Of a stretch of DNA of 8,793 nucleotides, positions 1-7,557 are shown piece by piece. The notes below the pieces were generated by a model that was not told the origin of the DNA, ran no database searches, and saw only the letters and a program-made list of their open reading frames with translations. This stretch comes from Methanomassiliicoccales archaeon (GTDB taxonomy: Archaea; Thermoplasmatota; Thermoplasmata; Methanomassiliicoccales; JACIVX01). The number at the start of each line of letters is the position of its first letter. Positions within the stretch are counted from its first letter, which is position 1. The translations under genes were made by a program, and so were the position numbers. The stretch covers positions 1-8,793 of the forward strand of contig JANHAK010000038.1 in the NCBI GenBank assembly GCA_024464195.1, read 5' to 3'.

Positions 1-1158
1 ATTGATCTTACAATTTCTGAAAGAGAAGCGATCAGACTGGCTGTTGAGAACGGAATTCCGTTTGGAATCACACCATATTACCTTTCTCTAATGGATAAGG
101 AGGAGAGCCGTAAGAATGATCATGCTTTGCGCGCGCAAGTGATTCCCTCACTCGATTACGTTGAGGCGATGATATCATTCAAAGACAAACGCGATGTTGT
201 CTTTGATTTCATGAAAGAACGACAAACGTCACCGATTTCTCTCATTACTAGACGTTATCCAATGATTGCGATCTTCAAACCTTATAACGCCTGCGCCCAG
301 GTGTGTGTATATTGCCAGAGAAACTGGGAAATTGATGGGGTTCTGAGTCCCTGTGCGTTAGCGACGAAACATCAGATCAACGATGCAATCAGGTGGTTTG
401 AAGAACATCCCGCGATCACAGAAGTTTTGATCACTGGCGGCGATCCGGCCCTTTTATCCGACAGCTTTCAACGGGAGATTTTTGAACGCTTTGTAGCAAT
501 GCCCCATATACAAAGGATCAGGATCGGTACGAGGCTCCCCGTCGTTTTGCCAATGCGATTCAATGATTCATATCTCGAGGTTCTTGTTGATGCGCACAAT
601 CCGCCGAATAGGGAGCTCTGCATTGTAACGCATTTTGAACATCCATACGAAATCACACCAGATGCTGCGAATGCTGTGCAAGCGATCAGAAGAAAAGGAA
701 TAATGGTTTACAATCAACAAGTTTTCACCTTCGAGAACTCCAGACGGTTTGAGACGGTAGCACTTAGAATCCTGCTCAAGAGAATTGGCGTCGATCCTTA
801 CTACACCTTCAACACGAAAGGCAAGGAAGAGACTCACTGGTTCAGAGTTCCGATTGCGCGTATTCTGCAGGAAGCAAAAGAGGAAGCGCGTCTTATCCCG
901 GGACTTTCAAGAACTGATGAACCGGTCTTCAATATCCCTGCGTTAGGGAAGAATCATCTCAGGGCATGGCAGCATCATGATCTGATCATGATCACTTCAG
1001 AGGGAGAAAGGGTTTATGAATTCCATCCCTGGGAGAAGAACATCGCTCTCGCACCCACTTACATCTACAGGGATGTTCCGATTGCGGAATTCCTCGATCG
1101 CTTGGTGTCGAGAGGAGAAAACATTGAGGATTATGAAAGCATCTGGTATTATTTCTGA
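1..1158 (+). CDS. eam: KamA-family radical SAM aminomutase, probably glutamate 2,3-aminomutase (5' partial)
   Basis: The frame is open from base 1, so the start lies upstream; the ATG at 91 is internal, because the preceding codons encode the family-typical ITPYYLSLMD segment. Residues are numbered from base 1. A CxxxCxxC radical SAM cluster motif (Cys codons at 292, 304, 313) is followed by GGDP (codon 436). The probable PLP lysine is K317 in NIPALGK, aligned with the PGGGGK lysine of lysine 2,3-aminomutase. The two acidic residues that hold the lysine side chain in that enzyme (Asp293 and Asp330 of the clostridial protein) align by eye with K273 (in NTKGK) and N311. Lys and Asn at these positions are the published signature of glutamate 2,3-aminomutase, which converts L-glutamate to beta-glutamate. 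Beta-glutamate is an osmolyte in several methanogens. Family membership is secure; substrate is inferred from two aligned residues. The stop is TGA at 1156-1158, and the next gene is convergent. Confidence 0.87.
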   Translation: MDLTISEREAIRLAVENGIPFGITPYYLSLMDKEESRKNDHALRAQVIPSLDYVEAMISFKDKRDVVFDFMKERQTSPISLITRRYPMIAIFKPYNACAQVCVYCQRNWEIDGVLSPCALATKHQINDAIRWFEEHPAITEVLITGGDPALLSDSFQREIFERFVAMPHIQRIRIGTRLPVVLPMRFNDSYLEVLVDAHNPPNRELCIVTHFEHPYEITPDAANAVQAIRRKGIMVYNQQVFTFENSRRFETVALRILLKRIGVDPYYTFNTKGKEETHWFRVPIARILQEAKEEARLIPGLSRTDEPVFNIPALGKNHLRAWQHHDLIMITSEGERVYEFHPWEKNIALAPTYIYRDVPIAEFLDRLVSRGENIEDYESIWYYF

Positions 1159-1286
1159 CCAAAATCAGCCTCTTACACCATTCATTATATCCTTCACTTG
1201 AATGATACAGATTAGAATGGACGCGAGATGGTTATAGTCATCTTTCCCAAGGATGCTATCGATAAAATTAGTAATCCTATTGTGAT

Positions 1287-1730
1287 TCAGTTTTGGCTAT
1301 CATTGTCGGTGATCAGTAAGTGATCCATGATATCCCTTCGAGATATCATGCCAACGAGTTTGCCTTCATCATCAACAACTGGTAGACTTCTTAATTTGAA
1401 TTCAACCATGTACTCAACAGCCTTTTTCAAATCATCATCAACATTGATCGAAATGACGGCCCTTCTCATGATCTCATCGACTCTTTCAGCGAATAATTTG
1501 AGAAGATTGGTTTTTGAAACGCTTTTTCCGGGTGAAATAGTCTTTAACAAATCCAGTTTTGTAACAATGCCAACAAGATAGCCATCGCGCACAACGGGGA
1601 AACCATTATAATCATATTTGTCAAAAAGCGCCTTAAGGTCCTTGATCGATGTATCCTCATTAATTGCGATAACATCTTTTGTCATCACATCCCTAACTCG
1701 AAGATCTTTGACAACCTTCTTAATGGTCAT
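1287..1730 (-). CDS. Two-CBS-domain protein, probable adenine-nucleotide sensor
   Basis: This 147-residue protein is essentially a pair of CBS domains (about residues 10-63 and 82-138), forming one Bateman module with no attached enzyme or DNA-binding domain. Each repeat keeps the G-h-x-(S/T)-x-x-D motif that contacts ribose and phosphate in AMP/ATP/SAM-binding CBS proteins: G54/T57/D60 and G127/S130/D133. The ATG at 1728-1730 is chosen because GAGGG (plus-strand 1736-1740) lies five bases before it; an in-frame TTG at 1749-1751 would add seven residues but has no better site. A TATA-like element at 1797-1806 fits a transcript start about 45 bases before this ATG. The gene is divergent from the P-type ATPase at 1921, so it may sense energy state for ion transport; this is inference from position. 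Ligand and partner are unknown. Confidence 0.9.
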   Translation of the reverse strand: MTIKKVVKDLRVRDVMTKDVIAINEDTSIKDLKALFDKYDYNGFPVVRDGYLVGIVTKLDLLKTISPGKSVSKTNLLKLFAERVDEIMRRAVISINVDDDLKKAVEYMVEFKLRSLPVVDDEGKLVGMISRRDIMDHLLITDNDSQN

Positions 1731-1735
1731 TTCAA

Positions 1736-1740
1736 CCCTC
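1736..1740 (-). promoter_or_regulatory. Shine-Dalgarno of the first CBS gene
   Basis: The minus strand reads GAGGG followed by TTGAA and ATG. This five-base spacing favours the ATG at 1730 over the in-frame TTG at 1751. Confidence 0.55.
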
Positions 1741-1796
1741 GTTAGTGTCAATGAAAGAGGCAGTATTGAAAACTAACTATTATGATTGGGTCTTCG

Positions 1797-1806
1797 TTTA
1801 TATAAG
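1797..1806. promoter_or_regulatory. Shared palindromic TATA-like element between CBS gene and ATPase
   Basis: The plus strand reads TTTATATAAG and the minus strand CTTATATAAA, so both match the archaeal TTTATATA box. On the minus strand a start about 25 bases downstream gives a leader of about 45 bases for the CBS gene. On the plus strand it gives about 95 bases before the ATPase ATG; a weaker AT-rich stretch near 1866-1874 could serve the ATPase with a shorter leader. Direction of use is inferred. Confidence 0.5.
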
Positions 1807-1920
1807 CATCCATTGGTAGGAAAAGCATTATTAATCAGTTTCTGTATACAAACAATGAGCCAACTCAATTTAAACATCTTTTGAGCGAGTTCGTTTCTTG
1901 ATTCCCAAGGTTGGTCGCAG

Positions 1921-4737
1921 ATGAAAACATCGAAAGAAAAGCAAAGGTTCCGATTTATCCGCAAGTATCGACCCCTTGATAAATCGACAAGAGCTAGTAA
2001 ACCAGGTGGCACAATTGCCTGGCATTCGATTACGGAAGCAGAACTATTTGAAAAACTCAAGACGAGTCCAGAAGGGCTTTCGTTAGATGAATGTGAGAAG
2101 CGCTTGAAAGAATTTGGTCCCAACATTCTCCCAACGAGGAAGCCGCCATCTATCATCGAAATCTTCATCCGGCAATTTCTGAGCCCCCTGATTTACATAC
2201 TCATCGCGGCAGGTCTTGTCGCGCTTTTTCTCGAGGAAACGCTCGATGCAACATTCATTTTTATTGTTGTTTTGATCAACGCGATCATCGGAACGGTCCA
2301 AGAAATGAAGGCAGAGAAAAGCGCCGAACGATTGCAGCAGCTTTTGAAAACGAGTGCAAGAGTGAGAAGATCGGGTAAGGAATTTGTTATCCCGGCAGAT
2401 GGTCTAGTTCCCGGTGATCTCGTTGTTTTAGAATCTGGAAATAAGGTCCCTGCTGATATTCGTTTGATTTCACTATCGAATTTTACAGTTGATGAATCGT
2501 TGCTTACAGGCGAATCGATTCCCGTTGAAAAAGTGGTGACTCTTTTGCCAGAAGAGACGGTCGTAAGCGATCGGAAGAACATTGCGTTCGCAGGTACGAC
2601 GGTCAGCAGTGGGCGTGCGCTTGGAATCGTCGTCGCAACGGGAACAGAGACTGAGATCGGACGAATTGCTGAGGTCGTTACCACCACTGAAAGTGCAAAA
2701 CCACCGCTCATCCAACGTCTCGAGCGGTTCTCCAAACAGATTAGCTTCCTCGTCGTTGGTGCCGCGTTTTTTCTTGCGATCGTTGCTTTCATAAAGGGAA
2801 TGCCTTTGGATGAGGTTTTTTTTCTAGCTGTTGCACTCGCGGTTTCGGCGATTCCCGAAGGTCTTCCGGTCGCAGTGACGGTTGCACTTGTCGTGCGGGT
2901 TACAAAGATGTCTAGGCGAAACGTGCTTGTGAGGAGGCTTGCTGCGGTAGAATCTTTGGGCAGTTGTACGTGCATCGCGAGCGATAAAACTGGAACACTG
3001 ACTGTGAACATGCAGACAGTCAAACTCGTTTATCTACCAGTCAATTCAAAATTCAATGTTACAGGCGAGGGTTATTCGGTAAAGGGTGAAGTGATCCCAT
3101 TATCCGAAGATCCGATTGAGAGCGTCGATATGGACAGACTCAGAGAGTTTGCTGTGGCCAGCGCTCTCTGTAACGACGCTTCAATGATTCTGTCGGGCGA
3201 TGATTGGTCTGCAACGGGAGATGCCGTTGATATCTCATTCCTCGTTTTCGCGCACAAGATTGGTATAAATACAATGGAATTGAGAAACAAGTTTCCTATT
3301 ATCGGTGATGTCCCTTTTGAATCTGAGAAACGCTATGCCGCCAAATTCTATATCATTGATGGAAAGGTACGCGTTTTTGTTAAAGGTGCTGTTGAAGCAA
3401 TTCTAGATTTCTGCAAGATGATGAGGACGCAAGATGGCATCAGTCAGATCGATCGAAAGCTTATTGAGGATGAAGCTAGTGCAATCGCGGGAAATGGTTA
3501 CAGGGTACTCGCTGTTGCAGTGGGGGAAACCGAAATCAATCCTGATGGCAACCCCCTTGGCGAAGAAGGCATTCCCCCGCTCACATTTCTCGGCCTCGCG
3601 GGACTTATTGATCCCCCGAGACCCGAGGTCAAGGAAGCTGTCGAGATATGCAAGTGTGCGGGAATTGATGTGGTTATGATCACTGGTGATCACCCCTCAA
3701 CTGCACTCGCGATTGCAAGAGACCTTGGAATCGCCGAATCTGAAGAAGAAGTCATTACAGGTAGCCAATTATCCCAGGCGCGCTCATCAGATAGTTTGGA
3801 ATTTACCGATTTGGTTAGAGGGAAAAGAGTATTCGCAAGAGTGACGCCTGTTCAAAAGCTGCAGATTGTTGAGGCGTTAATTAAGATAGGCCATTTTGTA
3901 GCAGTGACTGGTGACGGAGTCAACGATGCACCAGCTCTTAGAAAAGCAAATATCGGGGTGGCGATGGGATCTGGGACGGATGTAGCAAAAGATGCGGCAT
4001 CGATTATTATCACTGATGACAACTTCGCATCAATCGTCGCTGGGGTGGAAGAAGGCAGATATGCTTATGAAAATATCAGAAAGGTTACATATTTGTTAGT
4101 CTCAACTGGCGCTGCAGAAATCCTACTCTTCATTCTCGCAATTTTCATCGGCATCAGGGCTGAAGGTGCTCATCTTGCGATACCATTACTTGCCATTCAG
4201 CTATTGTGGCTTAACGTTGTCACGAATGGAATTCAGCATGTTGCCCTTGCAATGGAGGCTGGCGATCCAGGTGTGATGAAGAAACCTCCGCGCGATCCAT
4301 CAGAAAGTATCTTCGACAAACTGATGATCCGGCAGGTTGCCCTATCCTCGATCACAATGGGTTCGCTGGCTTTCCTTCTATTCTATTATCTGCTTGTGAT
4401 CGATGGGCGCTCTTATTTCGAGGCATCGAATTTAACCTTCCTTTTCATGGTTCTTCTCGAAAACATCCATGTCTTCAACTGTCGCTCGGAATATGAATCA
4501 GCATTCAGAGTTCCAATCAGCAAGAATTATTTCCTCTTATTCGCCGTGCTTGGTGCCCAGGGAATTCACATACTAGCGATGCATGTACCAGTGATGCAGG
4601 AAGTGTTGAGAATCGAGCCCGTATCGATAGAAGAATGGCTCATGTTGTTAATGCTTGCTACGGTTCTTCTCCTTGTCATGGAGATCTTCAAAATCTTCGT
4701 CAGAAGGAAACAAAGGAGGATCAGCTGTCAGAGCTGA
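1921..4737 (+). CDS. P2-type cation-transporting P-type ATPase
   Basis: A complete 938-residue ATP-driven membrane ion pump of the SERCA/PMR1-like P2 class. Domains in order: N-terminal cation-ATPase domain (about 35-75, WHS...GLS...FGPN), M1-M2 (about 80-127), actuator with TGES (196-199), M3, M4 with PEGLP (312-316), phosphorylation site DKTGT with the aspartyl-phosphate D355, nucleotide domain with FESEKR and KGAVE, hinge motifs TGDHPS (from 588) and TGDGVNDAPAL (663-673), then M5-M10. Ion-site residues aligned by eye with SERCA: M4 Glu is kept (E313), M5 Glu is kept (E733), M8 Glu is kept (E847), M6 NxxTDG reads NVVTNG (N765, N769), and M5 Asn768 is replaced by Gly. The exact ion (Ca2+, Mn2+, Na+ or H+) is therefore open. 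The first 33 residues are basic and precede the conserved domain. No strong Shine-Dalgarno precedes the ATG; only a weak AAGGTTGG at 1908-1915. Its 3' end overlaps the convergent second CBS gene by 17 bp. Confidence 0.96.
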   Translation: MKTSKEKQRFRFIRKYRPLDKSTRASKPGGTIAWHSITEAELFEKLKTSPEGLSLDECEKRLKEFGPNILPTRKPPSIIEIFIRQFLSPLIYILIAAGLVALFLEETLDATFIFIVVLINAIIGTVQEMKAEKSAERLQQLLKTSARVRRSGKEFVIPADGLVPGDLVVLESGNKVPADIRLISLSNFTVDESLLTGESIPVEKVVTLLPEETVVSDRKNIAFAGTTVSSGRALGIVVATGTETEIGRIAEVVTTTESAKPPLIQRLERFSKQISFLVVGAAFFLAIVAFIKGMPLDEVFFLAVALAVSAIPEGLPVAVTVALVVRVTKMSRRNVLVRRLAAVESLGSCTCIASDKTGTLTVNMQTVKLVYLPVNSKFNVTGEGYSVKGEVIPLSEDPIESVDMDRLREFAVASALCNDASMILSGDDWSATGDAVDISFLVFAHKIGINTMELRNKFPIIGDVPFESEKRYAAKFYIIDGKVRVFVKGAVEAILDFCKMMRTQDGISQIDRKLIEDEASAIAGNGYRVLAVAVGETEINPDGNPLGEEGIPPLTFLGLAGLIDPPRPEVKEAVEICKCAGIDVVMITGDHPSTALAIARDLGIAESEEEVITGSQLSQARSSDSLEFTDLVRGKRVFARVTPVQKLQIVEALIKIGHFVAVTGDGVNDAPALRKANIGVAMGSGTDVAKDAASIIITDDNFASIVAGVEEGRYAYENIRKVTYLLVSTGAAEILLFILAIFIGIRAEGAHLAIPLLAIQLLWLNVVTNGIQHVALAMEAGDPGVMKKPPRDPSESIFDKLMIRQVALSSITMGSLAFLLFYYLLVIDGRSYFEASNLTFLFMVLLENIHVFNCRSEYESAFRVPISKNYFLLFAVLGAQGIHILAMHVPVMQEVLRIEPVSIEEWLMLLMLATVLLLVMEIFKIFVRRKQRRISCQS

Positions 4738-5209
4738 CCGACCCCTCAAAAACACTTTTTCCTATGATGAACAGTTCCAGACTAATAATTTCACCAATGA
4801 GTCTCCCTTGGTCGTCAATAACTGGAAGGTCGTTAAGGTGATTTTCAATCATCAGTTGTAATACTTCCGTTAGTTTCGTCTCCTTTTTGACAGTGTTGCT
4901 CTTCTGCATCACGCTCATGACATCTTCTTTGAGAGCGTCTCTGAGAAATCTATAAAATGATAATGCGCCGCCCTCCCTGACACCAACACGATAGCCTAGA
5001 AGTCTGAGTATCGTTTCAGTGGTCACAGTTCCAATAAGTTTCCCATCATCCTCAACGACGTAAACTTTTCTCGACACTGGATTTTGAAGCATTTCCTCAA
5101 TCGCGTCCTTGATCTTCGCGCTTGACTTGACGGTTGAAGGCCGTTTCACAATCAAGTCGTAAACATCTCCAACTACAGTTTCGGTGAATCGCTTTGATAC
5201 CTGACCCAT
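4721..5209 (-). CDS. Two-CBS-domain protein with degenerate nucleotide motifs
   Basis: A 162-residue protein made of two CBS repeats (about 15-70 and 96-150) joined by a longer linker with GYRVGVREGG and SFYRFL, which I recall as a recurring linker of stand-alone CBS proteins. Unlike the CBS protein at 1287-1730, the G-h-x-(S/T)-x-x-D signature is broken in both repeats: G60/T63/T66, with Thr for Asp, and G139/I142/E145, with Ile for Ser/Thr and Glu for Asp. It may bind a different ligand, a metal, or none. The ATG at 5207-5209 is preceded by only a weak GTGA, and a TATA-like element at 5273-5283 fits a leader of about 45 bases. It converges with and overlaps the ATPase gene (17 bp) and diverges from the PrsW gene. 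A role in controlling the ATPase is inferred from position only. Confidence 0.9.
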   Translation of the reverse strand: MGQVSKRFTETVVGDVYDLIVKRPSTVKSSAKIKDAIEEMLQNPVSRKVYVVEDDGKLIGTVTTETILRLLGYRVGVREGGALSFYRFLRDALKEDVMSVMQKSNTVKKETKLTEVLQLMIENHLNDLPVIDDQGRLIGEIISLELFIIGKSVFEGSVSSDS

Positions 5210-5272
5210 AATTCACATGATTGAAAATTGTGGTAATTAATCTCTTCTTGGCTTTGATGTACTAACACGGAC

Positions 5273-5283
5273 AATTTATATTA
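5273..5283. promoter_or_regulatory. TATA-like element between second CBS gene and PrsW gene
   Basis: The plus strand reads AATTTATATTA and the minus strand TAATATAAATT. On the minus strand it sits at a normal distance from the CBS ATG at 5209. On the plus strand it lies only a few bases before the ATG at 5287, so if used that way transcription would begin near 5302 and translation from the ATG at 5314. Another plus-strand candidate is the AATTAA at 5235-5240. Confidence 0.45.
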
Positions 5284-5286
5284 GTT

Positions 5287-6093
5287 ATGCGTGCTCTTCA
5301 TGATTTGGGAAAAATGGAAATTGGTACTTTGGAGATAACTACGGTGATTCTTGTTGCCCTTGTACCTTCGGTATTGTATATCCTTTGGATTCGAAACACG
5401 GAGATATGCAAACGGGAGCCTCTTTTTCTCGTATTTCTGGTGCTTTTTTTCGGCTTGACAGCCGCTTTTGGAATTGCTTTTGTAATTGAAAATTCACTTG
5501 TTTATTTATTATTCGAGAACGGTAGTTTACTAAATAGATTTTTGTGGGGAGTCAATGGCCCGAATCCGGAGATTTATCTTTTTATCCTTGCGGTAATCAT
5601 CGCGCCTGTTGTTGAAGAATTCGTCAAAGCGAGCGGCGTTTTTCTCGTGTACAGACGCTTAGCAGAACTTGAAGACGGAATGATCTATGGTGCCGCTTCG
5701 GGCCTAGGATTTGCAGCCGCAGAAAACGTCATTTATTTTGGAGACGCGTTGCTTGCCGGATTTGAGGTCTTCTTGGTCACTGCCATATTGAGGACTTTGA
5801 CTTCAACAGTTCTTCACGCAAGTTCGACCGCCATTTCGGGATACGGAATCGGCAAGGCTAAACTCTTTAGGCAGATCGGCCGTCGTTCTCGGTGGTTACA
5901 GTATGTGATCCTTGCTGTTGTTGTCCATGGGCTCTTCAATTTCTTTGCTATATTGGGGATGATCTTTTCTCAGGGAATGGAAATCTATTTCGCTGGTCTA
6001 CTCGCAAGCTTTGCTATCGCGACGATTGCCTTCAGGATCATGAGGTTGAAAATTCGAGAATTTGATACGATGTTTCTTAGCCAGAGAGATTAG
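5287..6093 (+). CDS. PrsW-family intramembrane metalloprotease
   Basis: A polytopic membrane protein of the PrsW (M82, CPBP/type II CAAX-protease-like) family. The family motifs appear in order: REP after the first helix (43-45), EExxK (E110, E111, K114), DGMIYGAASGLGFAAAEN ending at E146/N147, TS...H (H177) and HGLFN (H214, N218). The glutamates and histidines are the predicted zinc ligands and catalytic residues of these proteases, which cut substrates within or near the membrane. Bacterial PrsW cleaves the anti-sigma factor RsiW; archaea lack that system, so the target here is unknown. Length (268) is normal for the family. The start is uncertain. The ATG at 5287 has no Shine-Dalgarno and sits next to a TATA-like element, while the ATG at 5314 leaves a compact N terminus before the first helix (about 17-35) and is equally credible. 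The gene is divergent from the second CBS gene. Confidence 0.9.
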   Translation: MRALHDLGKMEIGTLEITTVILVALVPSVLYILWIRNTEICKREPLFLVFLVLFFGLTAAFGIAFVIENSLVYLLFENGSLLNRFLWGVNGPNPEIYLFILAVIIAPVVEEFVKASGVFLVYRRLAELEDGMIYGAASGLGFAAAENVIYFGDALLAGFEVFLVTAILRTLTSTVLHASSTAISGYGIGKAKLFRQIGRRSRWLQYVILAVVVHGLFNFFAILGMIFSQGMEIYFAGLLASFAIATIAFRIMRLKIREFDTMFLSQRD

Positions 6094-6365
6094 AAAAAAT
6101 TGGATTGGGTCTCAGCATAAGAGGATGATATCAATCGATTTGTGAATGATTCCTGATAGTATTTCAGCATATGATTGTTGATGTTGGTAAACTATTTTGC
6201 CAAATCTCAGGTTAGATTTATCAATATCATTTTTCTGATGTTGTGATCAATTTAGTTATGAATGGCAACCATTTTACATGATCGAACAACTCCATTTCTG
6301 CTAATACAATTAAGAGCTCCGAAATCATTCTATTTTGCGATTATTTCTTTAAATAGTCCTCAATT
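6094..6365. other. AT-rich gap with no gene seen
   Basis: This stretch lies between the convergent ends of the PrsW gene and the radical SAM gene. I checked both strands for short reading frames, tRNA-like folds and strong hairpins. Only frames of fewer than ten codons appear, with no Shine-Dalgarno. It probably holds the two 3' untranslated ends; T-rich tracts are present (for example 6338-6351), but no terminator can be assigned firmly. Confidence 0.5.
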
Positions 6366-7451
6366 TTAGCTGAGAAGCCATTCATTTCCAATATTCACAC
6401 GTCTGAGACCAGCATCTCTTGCAGCTTTTAGACATCGCTGGGCTTGTTCATTGGACGTCGTTGGCAAATCGGACATCAAATAGTTTGGGTGGAATGCCAA
6501 TAGCGAATACGGCGTATCTGGATCGAGGTCAGCAAGAAATGATGCGATCGCTGACACTTCCTTTTCATCGATATAACCTGGTATGAGAGGGGTTGAAACG
6601 ACCAGAAGTGGTACATCTTTTCTCGAGGAGGCCATGTGGGAAAGTAATTCAATGTTTCTCAGTGTCCATTCATTCGTTGTTCCGCAAAGTATTCGGTGAA
6701 GTTTCTCATTCCATGCTTTGAGATCGATCTTCACACAGCCACCTGTCTCAAGGGCGATAAGTCCTATTTCCTTGGCATAACTGACTTCCATTGAGCCATT
6801 GCTTTCCCAGCAGATGCGCAGAATATGGTTTGTATCGGCGAGGGCATATCTTGCTGTAGAGATCGAATGATCGATGAAAGGTGTCGGGTCCCCGCCAAAG
6901 AAGCATATACAAGATGTTCTCACATCAACCATTGAAGCTAACTCTTTTGCATCCAATCTCGGTGAAGACGATTGACACAATTCTTTGTAATGCCAGTTTT
7001 GGCAAAATAGGCAATCAAAGGTGCATGCCCCATAAAAAACTGCGAGATTCTTGTAACCGGTTTCCGCTCCCCTTTTATATGAATACCTCGGAAATCCAGA
7101 GCCGGTACCGCCAGGACAAACCCACGATGCAACACAATTCGTCGGCAATGGGTCGTAGTAGGCTATCGCAAGTGCATGGTCGCCTGCCACGTTCTGAATT
7201 TTCCCAGATATGTTCTGCCGAACGCCGCAATATCCCTTTTCTCCATCGGGTATGCGACAATCATTGACACAACGACCGCATCTTTGTCCACCAGTTGGTG
7301 GAGAAATGGGGAGACCATATCTTCTCCTGGCGTTTGATCGAGCAACAATGACGTGATTATATTCGTTTGATTTGACGATGCACTCTTTACACAAACCGAC
7401 ACTTTTTGAGATTATGCCGACCTCGGTGCCACACGATCTGCATTTCGTCAT
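6366..7451 (-). CDS. PflA/AmrS-like radical SAM protein with N-terminal cysteine clusters
   Basis: A 361-residue radical SAM enzyme related to pyruvate formate-lyase activases (COG1180) and to the radical SAM member of the AmmeMemoRadiSam group. The N terminus carries a zinc-ribbon-like pair of CxxC motifs (C4/C7, C21/C24). A second cluster follows, C58/C61/C65/C75, in the family-typical CxxCxxxCRIPDGEKGYCG, then C106 and C112 in PTNCVASWVC. The SAM iron-sulfur motif CxxxCxxC is C143/C147/C150 within YGACTFDCLFCQNW, with GGDPTP at 186-191. Proteins of this layout are, to my recollection, widespread in methanogens with no settled substrate. The ATG at 7449-7451 is preceded by AAAGG five bases upstream. 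AMMECR1 and Memo partners are absent from the window, so the AmrS assignment is only by resemblance. Its product may activate a glycyl-radical enzyme or modify another substrate; the sequence does not decide. Confidence 0.9.
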   Translation of the reverse strand: MTKCRSCGTEVGIISKSVGLCKECIVKSNEYNHVIVARSNARRRYGLPISPPTGGQRCGRCVNDCRIPDGEKGYCGVRQNISGKIQNVAGDHALAIAYYDPLPTNCVASWVCPGGTGSGFPRYSYKRGAETGYKNLAVFYGACTFDCLFCQNWHYKELCQSSSPRLDAKELASMVDVRTSCICFFGGDPTPFIDHSISTARYALADTNHILRICWESNGSMEVSYAKEIGLIALETGGCVKIDLKAWNEKLHRILCGTTNEWTLRNIELLSHMASSRKDVPLLVVSTPLIPGYIDEKEVSAIASFLADLDPDTPYSLLAFHPNYLMSDLPTTSNEQAQRCLKAARDAGLRRVNIGNEWLLS

Positions 7452-7456
7452 TTTTT

Positions 7457-7461
7457 CCTTT
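7457..7461 (-). promoter_or_regulatory. Shine-Dalgarno of the radical SAM gene
   Basis: The minus strand reads AAAGG, then five A residues, then ATG at 7451. Spacing is normal and supports this start. Confidence 0.5.
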
Positions 7462-7557
7462 CATTTAAGAAGATTTCTGTGAGATATGATTGACTTCTGT
7501 GCCATTGGTAAAAGAATCGAAATGGAATTAAAACTACGCGCGGAAGCTAAAAAGATT

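Noticed and set aside
1855..1884. Nine-codon upstream frame before the ATPase.
   Set aside because: It has no Shine-Dalgarno and is of a length expected by chance.
2193..3023. Long open frame of 276 codons on the strand opposite the ATPase.
   Set aside because: It lies opposite conserved ATPase motifs (TGES, PEGLP, DKTGT) and its product is a low-complexity Ser/Thr-rich sequence with no family resemblance, so it is a shadow frame.
6094..6365. Search for an insertion sequence end, CRISPR repeat or tRNA in this gap.
   Set aside because: No terminal inverted repeats, regularly spaced repeats or cloverleaf could be found by eye.
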